64,000 nucleotides of DNA from Acinetobacter lwoffii (GTDB lineage: Bacteria; Pseudomonadota; Gammaproteobacteria; Pseudomonadales; Moraxellaceae). Shown one piece after another: positions 55,254 to 64,000 of the stretch. Within the stretch, counting starts at the first letter, position 1, and each line of letters opens with the position of its first letter. The position numbers were made by a program, and so were the translations under genes. The notes beneath the pieces are model-generated. The model searched no databases, was not told the origin of the DNA, and worked only from the letters and a program-made list of their open reading frames with translations. The stretch spans positions 806,001-870,000 of the forward strand of contig NZ_CP077369.1 of assembly GCF_019048525.1 (NCBI RefSeq). Reading direction: 5' to 3'.

Positions 55254-55532
55254 ATGTTGATCGAGCATCAGCAACAGGACACTGGAGGTTTATGGTTTGT
55301 AGAGCCAAATGAAAAACGTCTGGCAGAAATGAGTTATTCCAGAGTAAATGAAGATCAATTAGTGATTGAACACACCTGGGTCGATGACAGTCTACGCGGC
55401 CAGCACGTCGGGTATTATCTGGTCGAGGCCGCTGTGAATTTTGCCCGTGAACACGGCATCAGGATTATTCCAAAATGCCCTTTTGCCAAATCCGTGTTCG
55501 AGCGAGAGCCTCGCTTTAATGATGTTTTATAA
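55254..55532 (+). CDS. Small GNAT-like N-acetyltransferase (PF14542 type), copy 1
   Basis: 92 aa. WVDDSLRGQHVGYYLVEAAV is the acetyl-CoA-binding stretch of the short GCN5-related family (YjdJ-like), and RIIPKCPFAKSVFER is its usual end. I use ATG 55254, with purine-rich AGGAGAGGA upstream. It is followed after 31 bp by a paralogue in the same orientation, so the two are co-transcribed. The acceptor is unknown. Confidence 0.82.
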   Translation: MLIEHQQQDTGGLWFVEPNEKRLAEMSYSRVNEDQLVIEHTWVDDSLRGQHVGYYLVEAAVNFAREHGIRIIPKCPFAKSVFEREPRFNDVL

Positions 55533-55563
55533 TTTTAAAATGACAACAAAGGTTTAGATTTGT

Positions 55564-55854
55564 ATGGAAATTAAATATCAAGATTCAAAATGTGGTGGTG
55601 TATTTTTTATGGAAGATCAAGGACGCCGCCTGGCGGAGATTACTTATCAATGGCGGGGCGATGCCGTCATCATTGCCGATCATACCTGGGTCGATGATTC
55701 CCTGCGTGGCCAAGGTATTGCCCGAAAAATGCTGGATGTACTGGTTGATTTTGCCCGTGAAAAAAGTTTAACCATCATCCCGCAATGTTCCTATGTGGAT
55801 GTCATGTTTAAACGTGACCGAAGTCTGGCAGATGTCGCAGCAACGGCTATTTAA
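55564..55854 (+). CDS. Small GNAT-like N-acetyltransferase (PF14542 type), copy 2
   Basis: 96 aa. ADHTWVDDSLRGQGIARKML and LTIIPQCSYVDVMFKRD show the same fold as copy 1; the identical HTWVDDSLRGQ block marks a tandem duplication. The reading frame's last 8 bp overlap the stop of the convergent membrane protein gene. Confidence 0.82.
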   Translation: MEIKYQDSKCGGVFFMEDQGRRLAEITYQWRGDAVIIADHTWVDDSLRGQGIARKMLDVLVDFAREKSLTIIPQCSYVDVMFKRDRSLADVAATAI

Positions 55855-56194
55855 CTACCCAAGAGGATTTCCCGAAAGATAAATGCAGTTTTTCTTTCAA
55901 GGCAGGAATCAATATAACCTGTAACAGGGTATATAAACCGAAACCTGCCATCACCCCGGTCATCGCCCAGAAAATTTCTTCAAACTGTTGCAGCATCACT
56001 AAAATTGCCATGATCAGCAGGTAACTGGCATGAAAATAAATACGATGCCCAACAAATTTCAAGATCGTCCAGCTAATAAAAATTGAACTGATCAGCAAAT
56101 TGGTTTGAGCACTGAATTGCCAGTTATTTAAAGTGATCATCAGGACAAAACACACACATAACAAGGCGAGGGTTAAAATCAGATCTTTTAACAT
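55847..56194 (-). CDS. Small membrane protein of unknown function
   Basis: 115 aa with about four hydrophobic segments (LILTLALLCVCFVLMITL, LLISSIFISWTILKFV, SYLLIMAILVMLQQF, MTGVMAGFGLYTLLQVIL). Not recognised. It overlaps the 3' end of the convergent acetyltransferase by 8 bp. The start ATG at 56194 has AGGTGA-like bases upstream only on a weak match. Confidence 0.65.
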   Translation of the reverse strand: MLKDLILTLALLCVCFVLMITLNNWQFSAQTNLLISSIFISWTILKFVGHRIYFHASYLLIMAILVMLQQFEEIFWAMTGVMAGFGLYTLLQVILIPALKEKLHLSFGKSSWVVK

Positions 56195-56390
56195 CAGGTG
56201 ATCCTCATGCTTACGGTAGGTGTATGAAAATATTCGTTTAATAATTTAGGGACTATTGTTAAAAGTTTAATCCAGAAATGCAAACTGAAAACCGTGTAAG
56301 CAAAAACGGATGTTTGCTCAAAAAATAGTCGACTTAATTTAAAATTATTGATTAAATTGTATTTTTAATTCTTCCCTCTAGGGAGATGGC

Positions 56391-56864
56391 ATGATGCTAC
56401 AGCTTTGCTATGCTAGTGAACGCATAGAATCTGAACAAGAGTTGTTACAAGATTTGAGCGATATTTTAGCCACTGCCCGGAAGTTCAATCTTCAGCATCA
56501 GATTCATGGGGTGTTGTATTATTCCCATGGCAAATTTTTCCAGTGCCTTGAAGGTCAGGCTGAAGTAGTGGAAAGTTTATTTCAGAGCATTTGTCGGGAT
56601 CCCCGCCATCACAATATCTTGCGTTTTGCAGATGCGATGGTAGAGCATTCCCATTTCTCGGAATGGTCAATGAAATATGTGCATAAACACAGTGAAATTT
56701 CTTCTTTATTTTCACGTTTAGGTTTGAAGCAATTTGATCCGCATGCCTTACAGCAGTCAGGAATTGCCGAATTCCTCAAAGTACTGTATCGCCTGGAAGA
56801 AAATCAGGCCAGTTTGGCATCGCCAAAAGGTTATAAGCAGCGTGGTTATGTCCCCTATTTTTGA
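56391..56864 (+). CDS. BLUF-domain blue-light sensor
   Basis: 157 aa consisting of one BLUF domain plus a C-terminal tail and no attached enzymatic domain, like BlsA of A. baumannii. FAD-site residues are visible: Tyr7 (LCYAS), Asn33 (ARKFNLQHQIHG), Gln51 (GKFFQCLEG), and Trp92/Met94 (FSEWSMKY). It binds FAD and probably acts by partner binding in response to blue light or temperature. Start ATG 56391 or the adjacent 56394; GGGAG lies 7 bp upstream. Confidence 0.9.
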   Translation: MMLQLCYASERIESEQELLQDLSDILATARKFNLQHQIHGVLYYSHGKFFQCLEGQAEVVESLFQSICRDPRHHNILRFADAMVEHSHFSEWSMKYVHKHSEISSLFSRLGLKQFDPHALQQSGIAEFLKVLYRLEENQASLASPKGYKQRGYVPYF

Positions 56865-56885
56865 TCTGATGGATCAAAGCTGAAA

Positions 56886-56915
56886 ATAAAAAAGTCCGCA
56901 TGGCGGACTTTTTTG
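56886..56915. terminator. Bidirectional terminator
   Basis: Stem AAAAAAGTCCGC / GCGGACTTTTTT, between convergent genes. Confidence 0.9.
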
Positions 56916-56926
56916 TCTGATGTGGA

Positions 56927-58009
56927 TTAGGTCATGTCAATCATGACTTTTAAGGCCTTTTCATCAGAGGCATGTTTAAAGACATCATAGGCTTTTTCAA
57001 AATCGGAAAATTTAAAATGATGGGTCGCCAGTTTTTCTAGGGGCAATTTGCCGGAACAGCAGGTTTTCAGCAACATCCCTGTGGTATTGGCATTCACCAG
57101 GCCGGTGGTGATGGTCAGGTTTTTAATCCAGAGTTTGTTCAGTTCAAAACTCACCGGTTTACCATGTACGCCGACGTTGGCAATATGCCCGCCCTCCTTC
57201 ACGACATGCTGGCAAATATTCCAGGTAGGCTCCACCCCCACTGCTTCAATGGCACAGTCGACCCCGCGTCCATCGGTAATCTCTAGAATCTTTTGAATGG
57301 CATCTTCTTTGGCAGAGTTGATGATATGCGTCGCGCCGACAGTCTTGGCAAATTCCAGCCGATTATCATCCATATCCACCATAATAATATTGGCGGGTGA
57401 ATAAAACTGTGCGGTGAGCAGACAACTCATGCCGATTGGCCCTGCCCCGACAATCGCGACATTGTCGCCTGGTTTGACATCGCCATATTGCACCCCAATT
57501 TCATGTGAAGTTGGCAGGATATCTGAGAGGAATACGGCCACATCTTGATTCAGGCCATCGGGTAAATGATAGAGTGAGGTATCGGCAAAGGGCGTGCGTA
57601 CATATTCGGCATGGGTGCCATCAATCATATAACCCATGATCCAGCCGCCTTCATTGCGACAATGGGCATAGAGCTGTTTCTGGCAGTTTTCACAGGTTCC
57701 GCAGCGGCTGACACAGGAAATAATCACCCGGTCGCCCTTTTTAAAGTTTTGCACGGCGGAACCAACTTCTTCCACAATGCCAATACCTTCGTGACCTAAA
57801 ATACGTCCCTTAAAGCTGCCCTCTTTACGCGTAGCCTCCTGCTCAATTTCCGGGTTTTTACCTTTCCAGATACCCAAGTCGGTACCGCAGATGGTAACTT
57901 TTTCCAGTTTAATGATGGCATCGCTGGGATGCAAAATGGTGGGAACTGGGCGGTCTTCAAAGCGGATATCATTTGCGCCGTAATAGACCATCGCTTTCAT
58001 CGTTGTCAT
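56927..58009 (-). CDS. Zinc-dependent medium-chain alcohol dehydrogenase
   Basis: 360 aa. Catalytic zinc ligands are Cys41, His73 and Glu74 (GHEG); structural zinc ligands are Cys103, Cys106, Cys109 and Cys117; GAGPIG at 188-193 binds NAD(P). GGAG lies seven bases before the ATG at 58009. It resembles 2,3-butanediol/sorbitol-type dehydrogenases in layout; the real substrate is unknown. It is related to the 387-aa enzyme at 33.6 kb but clearly distinct. Confidence 0.9.
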   Translation of the reverse strand: MTTMKAMVYYGANDIRFEDRPVPTILHPSDAIIKLEKVTICGTDLGIWKGKNPEIEQEATRKEGSFKGRILGHEGIGIVEEVGSAVQNFKKGDRVIISCVSRCGTCENCQKQLYAHCRNEGGWIMGYMIDGTHAEYVRTPFADTSLYHLPDGLNQDVAVFLSDILPTSHEIGVQYGDVKPGDNVAIVGAGPIGMSCLLTAQFYSPANIIMVDMDDNRLEFAKTVGATHIINSAKEDAIQKILEITDGRGVDCAIEAVGVEPTWNICQHVVKEGGHIANVGVHGKPVSFELNKLWIKNLTITTGLVNANTTGMLLKTCCSGKLPLEKLATHHFKFSDFEKAYDVFKHASDEKALKVMIDMT

Positions 58010-58367
58010 GACACATCTCCTAATGGAATGAGGAATGAGAATGACCTGACTCAGCGAGAATAATGAACGCCTCGATTGCTTTTATATAGTGACAGCGATG
58101 GGCTGATTTATGATCTGGCTTTCAGGCCTATAGATACCTGTGTTCTTCTCGATTGTGCCTTGAGTGATATGGCGCTGCAATGAGTCTTGTGTACAGATTG
58201 CAACAAAAGATCATCAGGGAGGGTTCAGAGATAAATCTGCTCTTTGGGTCAATGTTTAAATCATAGGATTGCAGGATCAGAACAACGGTTCACTTTTTCT
58301 CAATCAACGTTTTAATATGCTAAAAAAAGCCCGCTAGGCGGGCTTCTTCACTTCACTTAAATCTGTT
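58010..58367. other. Intergenic region
   Basis: 358 bp with the mpl terminator at 58321-58347 and otherwise only the upstream region of the dehydrogenase. Nothing else is seen. Confidence 0.6.
58321..58347 (-). terminator. mpl terminator
   Basis: Stem AAGCCCGC / GCGGGCTT with loop TAG; on the minus strand followed by a T-run. Confidence 0.85.
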
Positions 58368-59732
58368 TTATGCTTGTAAAACAGTAATCAGCTTCTGATG
58401 CAAACCACCAAAACCACCATTCGACATAATTACTACGGCATCGCCCTCGCCTGCCTCTGCTACCACGGTCTGAATGATGTCATCCAGTGTGCGTGCAACT
58501 TTGGCCTTGTTTGGCGCAGCCTCAATGACCGGTTGCAGATCCCAGTCCAGTCCTTCCGGTTGATACCAGATCACTTCATCGGCCAGACGTGCTGAATGAG
58601 CCAAGCCATCTTTATGACTGCCCATGCGCATGGTATTGGAACGTGGTTCAATAATTGCCCAGAGTTTGCGTTCCCCTAGACGTTTGCGCGCACCTTCTAA
58701 GGTCGTATCAATCGCCGTCGGATGATGGGCGAAATCATCATAAACCTCGATACCACGGACTGTGCCTAACAGTTCCATACGGCGTTTCACCCCACCAAAA
58801 TTCGATAGTGCTTCACAGGCAGTTTCAATCGATACGCCGACATGTTCAGCGGCAGCAATCGTGGCCAAGGCATTGGCCACCGAATGCTGTCCAGTCATAT
58901 TCCATTGTACTTCGCCTTTGACCACGCCCTGTTGCAGCACTTTGAAATGTGAACCATCTGCTGACAATTGTTCTGCATACAGCTTAGCTTTTTCATTGGC
59001 ATCCAGACTGGTGCGTACTACAGGTGTCCAGCAGCCCTGCTCCAGCACTTCATCAATATTGCTTTCAGTAATCGGCGCGATAATCCGGCCTTCACTTGGA
59101 ATGGTACGAACTAGATGATGGAACTGCTTTTGAATTGCGGCTAGATCATCGAAGATATCGGCATGGTCAAATTCCAGGTTATTTAAAATTGCGGTTTTTG
59201 GATGGTAATGCACGAACTTGGAACGCTTGTCGAAGAAAGCAGAATCGTATTCATCGGCTTCGACACAGAAATATTTCCCACCACCGAGACGCGCACTTTC
59301 CGAAAAGCCCAATGGCACACCGCCAATCAGAAAACCTGGCTCCAGACCGGCTTGATCCAGTACCCAAGCCAGCATCGTGGTGGTCGTGGTTTTACCATGT
59401 GTTCCGGCGACACCCAGCACGTGTTTACCTTGCAGAACATGATCAGCCAGGAACTGCGGACCTGAAATATAAGGCAGACCTGCATTCAGCATATATTCGA
59501 CTGCATCAATACCACGCTTCATGGCATTGCCGACGATCACCAGATCCGGATGAGGCTGTAAATGACTGCGGTCATAACCCTGCATTAAAGTGATGCCCGC
59601 ATTTTCAAGTTGGGTCGACATGGGTGGATACACATTCAGGTCTGAACCTGTTACCTGGTGGCCCAGATCGCGTGCAAGTAGCGCTAACGAGCCCATAAAG
59701 GTGCCACAAATACCCAAAATATGCAGATGCAT
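58368..59732 (-). CDS. mpl: UDP-MurNAc:L-Ala-gamma-D-Glu-meso-DAP ligase Mpl
   Basis: 454 aa, cytosolic murein-recycling ligase that joins the recovered tripeptide to UDP-MurNAc. It begins MHLHILGICGTFMGSLALLA, has the Mur-ligase P-loop GTHGKTTTT at 110-118, and the C-terminal FGGLHQKL. The N-terminal GICGTFMG, instead of the GIGGxGM of MurC, fits Mpl. Single gene. Confidence 0.95.
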   Translation of the reverse strand: MHLHILGICGTFMGSLALLARDLGHQVTGSDLNVYPPMSTQLENAGITLMQGYDRSHLQPHPDLVIVGNAMKRGIDAVEYMLNAGLPYISGPQFLADHVLQGKHVLGVAGTHGKTTTTTMLAWVLDQAGLEPGFLIGGVPLGFSESARLGGGKYFCVEADEYDSAFFDKRSKFVHYHPKTAILNNLEFDHADIFDDLAAIQKQFHHLVRTIPSEGRIIAPITESNIDEVLEQGCWTPVVRTSLDANEKAKLYAEQLSADGSHFKVLQQGVVKGEVQWNMTGQHSVANALATIAAAEHVGVSIETACEALSNFGGVKRRMELLGTVRGIEVYDDFAHHPTAIDTTLEGARKRLGERKLWAIIEPRSNTMRMGSHKDGLAHSARLADEVIWYQPEGLDWDLQPVIEAAPNKAKVARTLDDIIQTVVAEAGEGDAVVIMSNGGFGGLHQKLITVLQA

Positions 59733-59968
59733 CTACTTTACTCCGTTCCTGTCTGACCCATCACTTTATATTGGTGCTGTTGTCATGATTTATTCAATTT
59801 GCAAGCAACGATAGCAAGGCTTTAGCTGAAAAGATAGTGAAAATTCTGGCCTTGTTGTGGGATTTTTTAAATCCTGTTTCACGGATAAATTCAAAGAAAA
59901 TTTCAAAGCGATGCAATATCTTTTCGCCAAATAAACCGTAAAATAAGTTCGACTTTTTTGCAGAGTGC

Positions 59969-60316
59969 ATGCAAATGCTGCCGGCTTTATTTCTTCTGGT
60001 AATTGCCAACTGTTTTATGACCCTGGCCTGGTATGGGCATTTAAAATTTTTGCCGCATGATGCACCGCTCTGGCAAGCGATTTTGTTCAGCTGGGCCATT
60101 GCCCTGTTTGAATATAGTCTGATGATTCCAGCGACCAAATTACTGGCGCAGCAAGGCCTGGCAGTCGGTCAAATGAAAATCACCCAGGAAGTCGTGACCT
60201 TACTAGTCTTTGTTCCTTTTATGATTTTTATGTTTAAACAGCCCTTTAAACTGGATTATCTCTGGGCTGCTTTATGTCTGTGTGGATGTGTCTATTTTGT
60301 ATTCCGCAGTTCTTAA
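59969..60316 (+). CDS. DUF486 (DMT-superfamily) small membrane protein
   Basis: 115 aa with four helices. It contains NCFMTLAWYGHLKF, WAIALFEYSLMIPATKLLAQQ and QMKITQEVVTLLVFVPFMI, all characteristic of the DUF486 family, half-size relatives of drug/metabolite transporters. Function unknown. Start ATG 59969 (a second ATG is two codons on). Confidence 0.88.
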   Translation: MQMLPALFLLVIANCFMTLAWYGHLKFLPHDAPLWQAILFSWAIALFEYSLMIPATKLLAQQGLAVGQMKITQEVVTLLVFVPFMIFMFKQPFKLDYLWAALCLCGCVYFVFRSS

Positions 60317-60515
60317 ATAGTTGTAACTGCAGATACTCCCCTATTTTTATTACAGTTTTTGAAAATTCGATAAAAAAACAAGAAAAATCGAGCCTTGCTT
60401 TGACCGTTAAATTTTATGAAGCTGAATTTTCAGTCTATAATACGCACTCCTATTCAAGCTTGGCTCTCTCGTCGAGATTTATCTTTATCTCACTTTAATC
60501 TCTGGAAAATTTGCA

Positions 60516-61028
60516 ATGAATGCGGCTGCTGCACAAGATACTCCTCTCGTAGGTATTATCATGGGTTCTCAATCAGATTGGGCAACTCTCGAACACACTG
60601 CCAATATGCTCAAGCAGCTTGGTGTCCCATTTGAAGCCGAAGTTGTTTCTGCACACCGTACCCCAGACCGCCTGTTTGAATATGCCGAGCAAGCGCGTGA
60701 TCGTGGTATTCATGTAATTATTGCCGGTGCAGGTGGCGCAGCGCATTTACCGGGTATGTGTGCAGCGAAAACTGATCTTCCAGTTTTGGGTGTACCGGTG
60801 AAATCTTCGATTTTAAACGGTGTTGATTCATTGCTGTCTATTGTGCAAATGCCAGCCGGTATTGCGGTGGGTACCTTGGCCATCGGTCCTGCCGGTGCCA
60901 CCAATGCTGCCATTATGGCCGCGCAAATTCTGGGTTTGACCCGTCCAGAAATCGCAAAAAATGTTGCAGATTTCCGTGCAGCGCAAACAGATAAAGTGGC
61001 AAGTAACAATATTCCAGGCCAAGCTTAA
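60516..61028 (+). CDS. purE: N5-carboxyaminoimidazole ribonucleotide mutase PurE
   Basis: 170 aa. Converts N5-CAIR to CAIR in purine synthesis. [10 protein letters not shown] (13-22) binds phosphate, SAHRTP (45-50) carries the catalytic His, and [12 protein letters not shown] (70-81) completes the site. It pairs with purK 15 bp downstream. Confidence 0.97.
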   Translation: MNAAAAQDTPLVGIIMGSQSDWATLEHTANMLKQLGVPFEAEVVSAHRTPDRLFEYAEQARDRGIHVIIAGAGGAAHLPGMCAAKTDLPVLGVPVKSSILNGVDSLLSIVQMPAGIAVGTLAIGPAGATNAAIMAAQILGLTRPEIAKNVADFRAAQTDKVASNNIPGQA

Positions 61029-61043
61029 GTCGAGACACAGATT

Positions 61044-62165
61044 ATGGATAAAACCATCGGTATTTTTGGTGGCGGTCAGCTGGGTCGTATGATGGCGCAA
61101 GCGGCACTTCCATTAAATATTCAATGTACATTTTTTGAAGCCAGCACAGACTGTCCTTCTGCTGCTTTGGGTCCGGTGATTTCGAGCCAGGCTGAAAATG
61201 GTCTGCAAGACTTTATTAATAGTGCAGATGTATTTAGCCTTGAGTTTGAAAATACGCCACTTACAGATGTTGATGTACTGACGCAAAGCAAGCAACTGCA
61301 TCCGCCGCGTCAGGCTTTGGCGATTGCCCAGCATCGTCTGTCTGAAAAAGCCTTGTTTGATGAACTGGCTATTCCGGTTGCACCGTACAAAGCGGTCACT
61401 TCACTGGAAAGCTTAGAGGCTGCTGTAGCTGAACTGGGCTTGCCGATCGTACTGAAAACCTCGCGTGGCGGTTATGATGGTAAAGGCCAATTCGTTTTAC
61501 GTTCGACCGATCAGATGGATCAGGCCTGGGCAGAATTGGGCCCTGCAGGTGAGCTGATTGCAGAAAGCTTTGTCACCTTCTCGCGTGAAGTTTCAATCAT
61601 TGCAGTACGCGGCCAAGATGGTGATGTTAAAACCTGGCCATTGGCGGAAAATCATCATCATGACGGCATTCTGTCGCACTCGATTGTGCCAGCACCGGAC
61701 AGTACTGACTTGCAGCCGGTAGCACAAGAATACATCACTCGCCTGCTGAATCATCTGAACTATGTCGGTGTGCTGACCCTTGAGTTGTTTGTGACAGACA
61801 ATGGCCTATATGCCAACGAGATGGCACCACGTGTGCATAACTCGGGTCACTGGTCGATTGAAGGTGCAGTATGTTCGCAGTTTGAAAACCATGTGCGTGC
61901 CGTGGCAGGTTTACCTTTAGGTTCAACTGAAGTGATCCGCCCAACTGTCTTGGTGAACATCATTGGTCAGCATCCGAAATCTGCAGATGTACTTGCTCTG
62001 GAAGGTGCACATTTGCATCTTTACAATAAGTCAGAGCGCGAAGGCCGCAAGATTGGTCACATTACCCTGATGCCAAATGACAGCGCGCAATTGTCTGTAC
62101 TTTGCCGCCAACTGGCGAAAATTTTACCGAATCCATTGGCATTGAGCGAAGATATGACCATCTAG
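61044..62165 (+). CDS. purK: N5-carboxyaminoimidazole ribonucleotide synthase PurK
   Basis: 373 aa ATP-grasp enzyme that carboxylates AIR using ATP and bicarbonate, feeding PurE. IGIFGGGQLGRMMAQAA opens the N-terminal domain; LKTSRGGYDGKGQFV is the ATP-binding loop; YANEMAPRVHNSGHWSIEGA is the conserved catalytic block. Slightly longer than the E. coli enzyme (355 aa). Operon with purE. Confidence 0.97.
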   Translation: MDKTIGIFGGGQLGRMMAQAALPLNIQCTFFEASTDCPSAALGPVISSQAENGLQDFINSADVFSLEFENTPLTDVDVLTQSKQLHPPRQALAIAQHRLSEKALFDELAIPVAPYKAVTSLESLEAAVAELGLPIVLKTSRGGYDGKGQFVLRSTDQMDQAWAELGPAGELIAESFVTFSREVSIIAVRGQDGDVKTWPLAENHHHDGILSHSIVPAPDSTDLQPVAQEYITRLLNHLNYVGVLTLELFVTDNGLYANEMAPRVHNSGHWSIEGAVCSQFENHVRAVAGLPLGSTEVIRPTVLVNIIGQHPKSADVLALEGAHLHLYNKSEREGRKIGHITLMPNDSAQLSVLCRQLAKILPNPLALSEDMTI

Positions 62166-62179
62166 GCTTTAACTTGCTG

Positions 62180-62214
62180 ATAAAAAAAGCGATCACTTCG
62201 GTGATCGCTTTTTT
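62180..62214 (+). terminator. purEK terminator
   Basis: Stem AAAAAAGCGATCAC / GTGATCGCTTTTTT with loop TTCG. Confidence 0.92.
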
Positions 62215-62379
62215 ATTTGTCTGCTTTCAGGCATGATTGCGCCTCTTCAAAAATACCTGCCATTGGTCGGATCAGTTTTTAAATCAATTGCTTATAAACT
62301 GATCAATTGAGTATAAATATACCAATTCAATAAAATCTTATTTACCGCTGAATTTTGTCATATTCATTTGTGGATAAGC

Positions 62380-62800
62380 CTAAAATCAAAGTTTGAATTT
62401 AAAACTGGAAAGTGGTTTTGAATTTAAATTCATAAAAACAAATTCGAATTTAAATCGGACTTTGAATTTAAACTTGCGCTTTTAAATTCAAAAAAATATG
62501 AATTCAAATTTAAAACTGGATAAATAAATTCAAAGTTTTGAATTTAAAAATATTAGCCCATTATTTAAATGAATTTAAAAGAAAAACTAGTGTAATTAGA
62601 GCATGTTGATGATCGAGAGTCGCTTTTCCTGAAACAAGTTATCCCCAGTAATTTTTAAATTTAAAACTGATTGCAAGTGTTTTGAATTTGAATTTAAAAA
62701 TCCCGCTGATTTGAATTTAAATCAGGCTTGTGGATAACTCATGTTTAAATTTAAAGATTACAAAATGAATTTAAAAGTGTAGGAATTATGGATTTAAATT
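62380..62800. repeat. Dense GAATTTAAA repeat tract with DnaA boxes
   Basis: In about 420 bp, the 9-mer GAATTTAAA or its complement occurs around ten times (for example 62395, 62420, 62445, 62464, 62539, 62571, 62690, 62713, 62767, and TTTAAATTC near 62480). Looser variants such as AAATTTAAA lie near 62506, 62657 and 62746. Perfect DnaA boxes flank and interrupt it (TGTGGATAA at 62369-62377 and 62729-62737), plus a degenerate TTATCCCCA near 62639. Copies occur in both orientations with irregular spacing, so this is not a CRISPR or a simple tandem repeat. No gene. Confidence 0.8.
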
Positions 62801-62878
62801 TACGCATTGGCGCTTTAATTTTCATCATGAGCTGCTAAGGTAGAAACATAATTCAAAATCTAAATACTCAAGGGTCTT

Positions 62879-64000
62879 ATGCAACGGCTTGCACTTTTTA
62901 TTGGTTCTGTGGTCTTGGCTGCTTCACAGGCACAGGCTGAACTTATTATTAATGGTCAACGTGTCACGCCGACTGATTTGACCTCTAGTTCAAATATCCC
63001 GAATTATGCCTCCCAAAATAATTTTCAAAACTGTCTCGCCAATTTGCGCAGTCAAGCTGTTGCTAGAGGTGTAAGCGGCAGTACCTATGATCGTTATACC
63101 CAAAACTTAAGCCCTGATTATTCAGTGATTGAACGCCTGAATTACCAGCCTGAATTTTCTACCCCAATTTGGGATTATCTGTCTGGTTTGGTGGATGAAG
63201 AACGGGTTCAGCTCGGCCGGCAAAAATTACAGCAACATCGTGAGGTGCTCAATCGTGTTGCTGCCACCTATGGTATACCTGCAGAAACGGTAGTTGCGGT
63301 ATGGGGTGTCGAAAGTAATTTTGGTGATATTTCGGGGAAATATCCTTTATTACAGGCTTTAGGAACTTTGAGCTGTGAAGGTCGTCGCCAGAGTTATTTC
63401 CGTGGTGAGTTTTTTACCACTATGAAACTGTTACAGCGTGGCGATGTGCGTGAAGAACAATTAAAGGGTTCCTGGGCAGGCGCATTTGGTCATACCCAGT
63501 TTATGCCATCGACTTATGATGAGCTTGCAGTTGATTTTGATGGTGATGGCCGACGTGATCTAGTTTCGAGCATTCCGGATGCACTCGCATCAACTGCCAA
63601 CTTTTTAAGCAAGCGCGGCTGGCAGAGCGGACAACCTTGGGGTTTTGAAGTCAAGATCCCTCAAGGCATGTCGGTTTCCGATGAAGGCCGAAGAAATAAA
63701 AAATCCTTGAGGAGTTGGATTAATCAAGGTGTAGTTCGTGCCGATGGTTCGGCATTGGTTCAAGGAAATTTATCGCAATCTTCTCAGGCCGGATTGCTTG
63801 CACCTGCAGGCCCGAGTGGTCCAGTATTTTTGGTATTTAAAAACTTTGATGCCATTTATAGCTATAACGCGGCAGAAAGTTATGCCTTGGCGATTGCGCA
63901 TTTATCCGATCGCCTGCAAGGTAAAGGTAGCTTTACGGCCACATGGCCTACTGATGATCCGGGAACTTCTCGTGCAGAACGTCGTGAGATCCAGCAATTT
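62879..64000 (+). CDS. Lytic murein transglycosylase, MltB family, partial
   Basis: The first 374 residues; the C terminus lies past the window. Signal peptide to about residue 20 (SQAQA), so the enzyme is periplasmic; no lipobox cysteine is seen. The catalytic Glu145 lies in AVWGVESNFGD, with GRRQSYFRGEFF and WAGAFGHTQFMPSTYDELAVDFDGDGRRDL, all hallmarks of the MltB (SLT_2) group that cleaves peptidoglycan to 1,6-anhydroMurNAc. ATG 62879 follows AGGG by four bases. Confidence 0.93.
   Translation, partial: MQRLALFIGSVVLAASQAQAELIINGQRVTPTDLTSSSNIPNYASQNNFQNCLANLRSQAVARGVSGSTYDRYTQNLSPDYSVIERLNYQPEFSTPIWDYLSGLVDEERVQLGRQKLQQHREVLNRVAATYGIPAETVVAVWGVESNFGDISGKYPLLQALGTLSCEGRRQSYFRGEFFTTMKLLQRGDVREEQLKGSWAGAFGHTQFMPSTYDELAVDFDGDGRRDLVSSIPDALASTANFLSKRGWQSGQPWGFEVKIPQGMSVSDEGRRNKKSLRSWINQGVVRADGSALVQGNLSQSSQAGLLAPAGPSGPVFLVFKNFDAIYSYNAAESYALAIAHLSDRLQGKGSFTATWPTDDPGTSRAERREIQQF

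Noticed and set aside
59794-60138. 114-codon minus-strand frame
   Set aside because: Overlaps the DUF486 gene and its upstream region and shows no domain, whereas DUF486 is clearly real.
62380-62800. CRISPR array
   Set aside because: The repeats are 9 bp, occur in both orientations and have irregular spacing with no cas genes.

Overview
The window is chromosomal DNA of an Acinetobacter, most likely of the A. lwoffii group. Three things point there: the order gyrB-recF-dnaN-dnaA-oriC-rpmH-rnpA-yidD-yidC-mnmE, a low-GC gammaproteobacterial gene set, and a decayed class D beta-lactamase that resembles the intrinsic OXA-134-like enzymes of A. lwoffii and relatives. The species call is inference; no database was searched.

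Layout. 1-4.9 kb: partial sodium:neurotransmitter-type symporter, aldehyde dehydrogenase, outer-membrane barrel protein, DJ-1/PfpI protein, ankyrin protein. 4.88-7.16 kb: the main mobile region. A 92-bp MITE and an 883-bp IS5-family-like element share terminal repeats, and the IS sits inside a HEPN-domain gene that also carries a one-base frameshift. 7.25-11.9 kb: two tandem aromatic-acid/H+ symporters and a phytase-like esterase lipoprotein. 12.0-17.8 kb: a complete rRNA operon on the minus strand (16S, tRNA-Ile, tRNA-Ala, 23S, 5S) with its promoter and RNase III-type processing stems. 17.9-27.6 kb: cyclophilin, acetoacetate decarboxylase-like protein, HSL-type esterase, an Arg/Gln-rich lipoprotein, the heat-shock pair grpE-dnaK with sigma-32-type promoters, the OXA pseudogene, a matrixin-like metalloprotease, and erpA. 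27.7-31.1 kb: three tandem periplasmic solute-binding-like paralogues. 31.4-34.8 kb: the ABC-F protein YheS and a zinc alcohol dehydrogenase.

35-47 kb is the replication-origin block. gyrB, recF, dnaN and dnaA run leftward and rpmH, rnpA, yidD, yidC and mnmE run rightward from a 660-bp AT-rich oriC with at least seven perfect DnaA boxes. A canonical-looking parS lies inside recF and a near-perfect one at 48.46 kb, so the two flank oriC. Two more gene-free tracts (about 35.2 kb and 62.4-62.8 kb) share with oriC both DnaA boxes and a repeated GAATTTAAA-like motif; this is the least explained structure in the window.

47-64 kb: two MFS exporters, a DsbC-like isomerase, purine salvage (hpt, guaD), an Alx/TerC manganese exporter preceded by a yybP-ykoY-type riboswitch with a terminator switch, SotB, two tandem small GNAT-like proteins, a BLUF photoreceptor, a second zinc alcohol dehydrogenase, mpl, a DUF486 protein, purE-purK and the start of an MltB-family lytic transglycosylase cut by the window end.
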